Below are positions 60,378-64,000 of a stretch of DNA of 64,000 nucleotides, piece by piece. Each line of letters opens with the position of its first letter. Position 1 is the first letter of the stretch. The translations under genes and the position numbers were made by a program. Location of the stretch: NCBI RefSeq assembly GCF_010093535.1, contig NW_022985176.1, forward strand, positions 196,318-260,317. The letters run 5' to 3'. The notes under the pieces were generated by a model that saw only the letters and a list, made by a program, of their open reading frames with translations, was not told where the DNA came from and did not search any database. The stretch comes from Lindgomyces ingoldianus. Taxonomy: Eukaryota; Ascomycota; Dothideomycetes; Pleosporales; Lindgomycetaceae.

Positions 60378-60540
60378 GGGGTTAGAGCCGAGAGGGGTGA
60401 AGTGCTACACAACTACGCTGGATCTGGTCGATGTGGACGCAGCAACATGCCGGAGAGTGTGCGTACAGTTCGTTCATACACGCTAAAAACTCGCTTGAGC
60501 AGCCAAGCGTCGGAAATCAAAAGCAGAAAGTGTTGCGTCA

Positions 60541-63500
60541 GCTTTTAACTTTTTTGTATCTAGCTTAACTTTTTTGTGTCTAGCTTAACTTTTGTATATA
60601 CAAGGTCATCTTTCAGCTACAAAGCTAGTATGCAAAAGGTAATAGCCCTGCAACAGAAGCAGGGGACGCAAATAGCAGTGTAGGTATATTTTAATTATAA
60701 ATTAGGAGCATATCTAGCGCATTCTAGGATACAATTGCAATAAGCCTTTTTGTATCTAGAAACTTAACAATTTGTATCTTTAATGTCTTCTAATACTGTA
60801 CCTTCTTTTATGCCTTCTTTTACAGAAGTTATCTAGCAATACTACTGCCTAGTTAAGCAAGCTTAAACCCTAGTTAACAATCTTACTATTAATACACAGG
60901 ACCTTATTATTAAGGATAAGGACAAGGCCCTTGCTAAAGAGTGTAGCTATCCCCTACTAGAGGTTAAGCCTATAGGCCCTAATGTACAGGTAAGTAAGCT
61001 CTAAAATACATTTATTATTTATTTAGAATATACTCTAAGTGTATTATAGAAGGAAGACAATGTATAGCTAGCACTTACTAAGAGCGTTAACCCTATTGTT
61101 GCCTATAAGATAGACAGTGGCTAGATCCTACCTAAATACCCCTATACACATCTAGATAGGTACGCTTACGTACTTAATTGCAATAACTCTACTTAGCAGC
61201 AAGCTATATTAATGTTAAAGGTACTTACAGCAGCTAATTTCCTAAGGATACTTTAAAAATTTATTGCTAATGTATTATTATTATATTAGGGTTACTAATT
61301 CTTGTGCTAAGTTGTCTTACTGTTCCGCCTAGTCTACTCACCCTACCTTAGGTGTAATGCCCTCTGTGCTAAATATTAGTGCACAGGATTCTGTGGCTGC
61401 GAATACCTACATCTAGACCTATCTAACATGCAATATAAATAGATTTTAGATTTAATGTAGGCTTGTTACGCAGAGCTCTGTACAATTAATAATATATTAG
61501 AAACAGATTTAAAGAGGCGTAAATCTATAGCAATTTTTTAGAGGGCACAGACTAGGTTTAATATACATAAAGCCTATAATTTATAAGTAGAGAGCTGTAA
61601 GCTTATAATTAAGCAGCTAAGATTTCTAGTAAGCCTACTTTTAGATACATTCTTATAACGCTTTTATTATATTTAGCATAGGTTTCTAATATATCTAGGA
61701 CCTAAATAGCAGATTAACTCCCTACTTAGCCTATAAAAACTATTGTGTAGCTCTAGAAGAGCATAGCAAGCACTTTTATAAGTAGCTTCTGCCTAATACC
61801 TTTAATAAGCCTCTTTTAGAAAAGTTAGTGCGTGGTGTTAAGGTACCTTAAGAGGCACCTAAATACTATAGTGTTGTTAAGCTAAGCATTTTAAAGCGCT
61901 AAATGTGCAGTAAGTCTATTTAAAGAACAGCTATATATCTATTCTAAATTAACTTTTAATGTATCTAGGTATTAACTATCTACAAGGCTAAAGAAACATA
62001 GTCTAATATAACAGCTGTGCCCTTTGTTTTTACTTTATTATCTTTAATAACTAGATTAACAAGCTAATTATAATATTTATTTTATTTAGGACACATATTA
62101 GTTGCCCTTCTCCTTCTAGTTGTGCTCTAGAGGACGTTATTAATTGTTTAGTTAGAGTAATAGCTAACTATGTTACACCTAACATAATGCTTAGTAAGTA
62201 AAAACATTCTATATATATTTAAAATGTATTTAAAACTAAACCTACTGCTACAGCCTAGTTCTTATAGAGCTTAATGCTTTATTAATTCTATAACAACTAC
62301 TATGTAGCTACTCTCCCTTAGATTTACTAGTCTTTTATAAATAAAAATTAAATTAGGTGTTTTTTATACTAAGAACACCTACTTGCCTATCCCTAAGGCA
62401 AGACTACCTGTAGTGTACTAGCTAAGTATTATTAGCAGCGTTTCTTGCTAGTAGAAGAGGTAAGTATATTTTATAAATACATTTAGAATGCATTTCTAAT
62501 ATATCTAGCGCTATATCTAAAGCTACTATAATAATACTAATAGGGTTATAATTATCTGTTGCTATAAGCAGCAGATTAAGCTTTTACTCTAATAAAAGTC
62601 CTTTAAAATTAATATGTCTTTTAAATATATCTATAACACTACCTTTAATAAAATTATTGCTGTATTATAGAGTAAGAAGTATAAGAAGAGTAAGTTACAG
62701 ATCTATATACATTTTAAATATATTATTAATGTATCTAGACATTCTATATTTTTGTATTATTACTAATAGCGCTAGGCGTGTTACCTATTAGCGTATAATA
62801 GCGCGTATTAATAAGCTTGTCTTTAAGATAACAAATAGACAACTCTACTTCTAATACTTACATAGCAAAGGCTTAATAGCCTTAGTTGCTAATATAGATA
62901 GGAAGCAACTAGCTAGTAAGTAGATATAAAATGCATTTTGTATTATGCTAAAACTAATAAGAATAGATACTAATTATATGCAGGTATTACGCATTAGCTT
63001 TAGTCTATTAATCTATACAGCTATAATTAGAGGTAGCAAGCAAGGCAACTTTTCATCTTCTGCTGCGTCTACTTTAGGCGTAGTATTAAGAGAGCTGCTA
63101 GGCCTAGATAGACTTGCTACTCTGTTTATGCCTAAATAGTTACTATACTAGAGGCATTAGCTACTAAATATTACTAGATCCTAGATCTGCTAATTAGTAT
63201 GTTTTAAGAATTTATTTATTATGCATTCTATAATATTACTAATTATATCTTAGAGAACAAATGCAATTTAATCTAGCAGTAAGCCTACTATAAAAAACAC
63301 CTTATAATTGCTGCTAGATTAAATCTAAATCTTTCTAATATTTCTACTTCTAACTTCCTTTAACAACGCCTGCACACTAATAGCGTTAAGCAGACAGCAA
63401 ATGCGTCCTATGCTTATAGAACCTAGCAGCATCTCCTGCCTACAGTTTTTAGGTACATTTTACTTGTTATTACATTCTAATTTAATTTAGAATACATACT

Positions 63501-64000
63501 AATTATATTCTAATTAGGGCCTAGTCTATAGATCAACGTATTATAGAGGAGTGTACTGCCTAGGACAAAGGTGTATCCTACACCTACTGTAATTGCTTAA
63601 TAAATAAGCAGTACAAGAAGCATATGCTTTGCAAAAGTAAGCAAGCTTTTAAAATGTATTTAAAATTAATTCCTAATACATTCTAGAGCATGTTGCAGCA
63701 CAAGGGATTATAAGAATAGAAAAAATTAATCTTACAAAGAAAGGTAAGGACTAGGTGCTGTTTACTGCTACCTTAAGCAGTAATATACCTAGTAGTGCTT
63801 GCTGTAGTTAGCTAGCTAAACAAAGCTCTTAGGCACTAATTAAGTCTTGTAGAGTGTCTGTCTTGTCTACTAAGTTGCTATCTTGCGTTCTAAAATTAAC
63901 AAGGTATGTTTAGATACATATTAGATACATATTAGATACATTGCTTACTTACTCTAGATCTACCCTATCTCTATGTGTCCCTTCTCTAGAGAAGCAGTAG
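60541..64000 (+). mobile_element. RIP-damaged repeat of unknown class with intron-like inserts
   Basis: The block begins with three 20-21-bp tandem units of TTAACTTTTTTGTATCTAGC type (60541-60597). Further right the plus strand shows stretches of broken coding sequence; one is Cys-rich at about 61340-61440 (CNALCAKY.CTGFCGCEY) and another is near 62780-62900. These are separated by AT-rich segments that start GTAAGT/GTATGT and end TATCTAG or ATTAG. I could not assign the protein to a transposase family. The widespread TAG/TAA from CAG/CAA indicates RIP of a duplicated sequence. It continues beyond the window. Confidence 0.5.

Overview
The window is genomic DNA of a filamentous ascomycete fungus (Pezizomycotina). 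The evidence is short GT-AG introns of about 40-140 bp with CTAAC/CTGAC-type branch sites, typical fungal families (DUF1996 and DUF8021 secreted proteins, tannase/feruloyl esterase, hybrid histidine kinase, NACHT-ankyrin NLR), and large AT-rich blocks in which transposon genes carry CpA-to-TpA damage (stops from CAG/CAA/TGG, YxDD turned into YxNN), which is the signature of repeat-induced point mutation (RIP). The species cannot be named from the sequence alone.

Layout. 1-8640: RIP-degraded repeats, with a minus-strand Ty3/gypsy element (1-3440), a second gypsy gag (about 5.4-7.0 kb) and a non-autonomous Pogo/Fot1 element (4249-5380) inserted next to it. 8640-23670: gene island with a divergent unknown gene (9037-9951, minus), an ankyrin plus subtilisin (S8) protease gene (10266-13339), an NLR of alpha/beta-hydrolase, NACHT and ankyrin architecture (13907-18253), a secreted DUF8021 protein and a small hypothetical gene. 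22988-27305: a secreted-protein gene split by a 3.1-kb hAT transposon (23747-26844) that landed 7 nt inside exon 2. 28115-35528: a secreted DUF1996 protein, a secreted OBAP/DUF1264 protein and an intracellular-type M4 metalloprotease. 36.1-36.6 kb: relics of EthD and GMC-oxidoreductase genes. 36745-49300: a 12.5-kb nest bounded by the inverted repeats and 8-bp target duplication of one hAT element; inside lie solo LTRs, a second Pogo copy, a 935-base N gap, a complete Ty1/copia element and a tiny LTR-like unit. 50071-53138: a third hAT. 54401-60377: a secreted tannase/feruloyl esterase and a hybrid histidine kinase, both on the minus strand. 60541-64000: another RIP-damaged repeat that appears intron-rich.

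How the parts relate. Genes sit in GC-balanced islands between RIP-ed transposon blocks, a two-compartment pattern. Many of the genes are either secreted (DUF8021, the split gene, DUF1996, OBAP-like, tannase) or sensor/defence-like (ANK-S8 protease, NLR, histidine kinase). The NLR and the ANK-S8 protease are adjacent on the same strand, which suggests a non-self-recognition module; this is inference. Exon structures were built by eye from splice signals and frame continuity and need transcript support.
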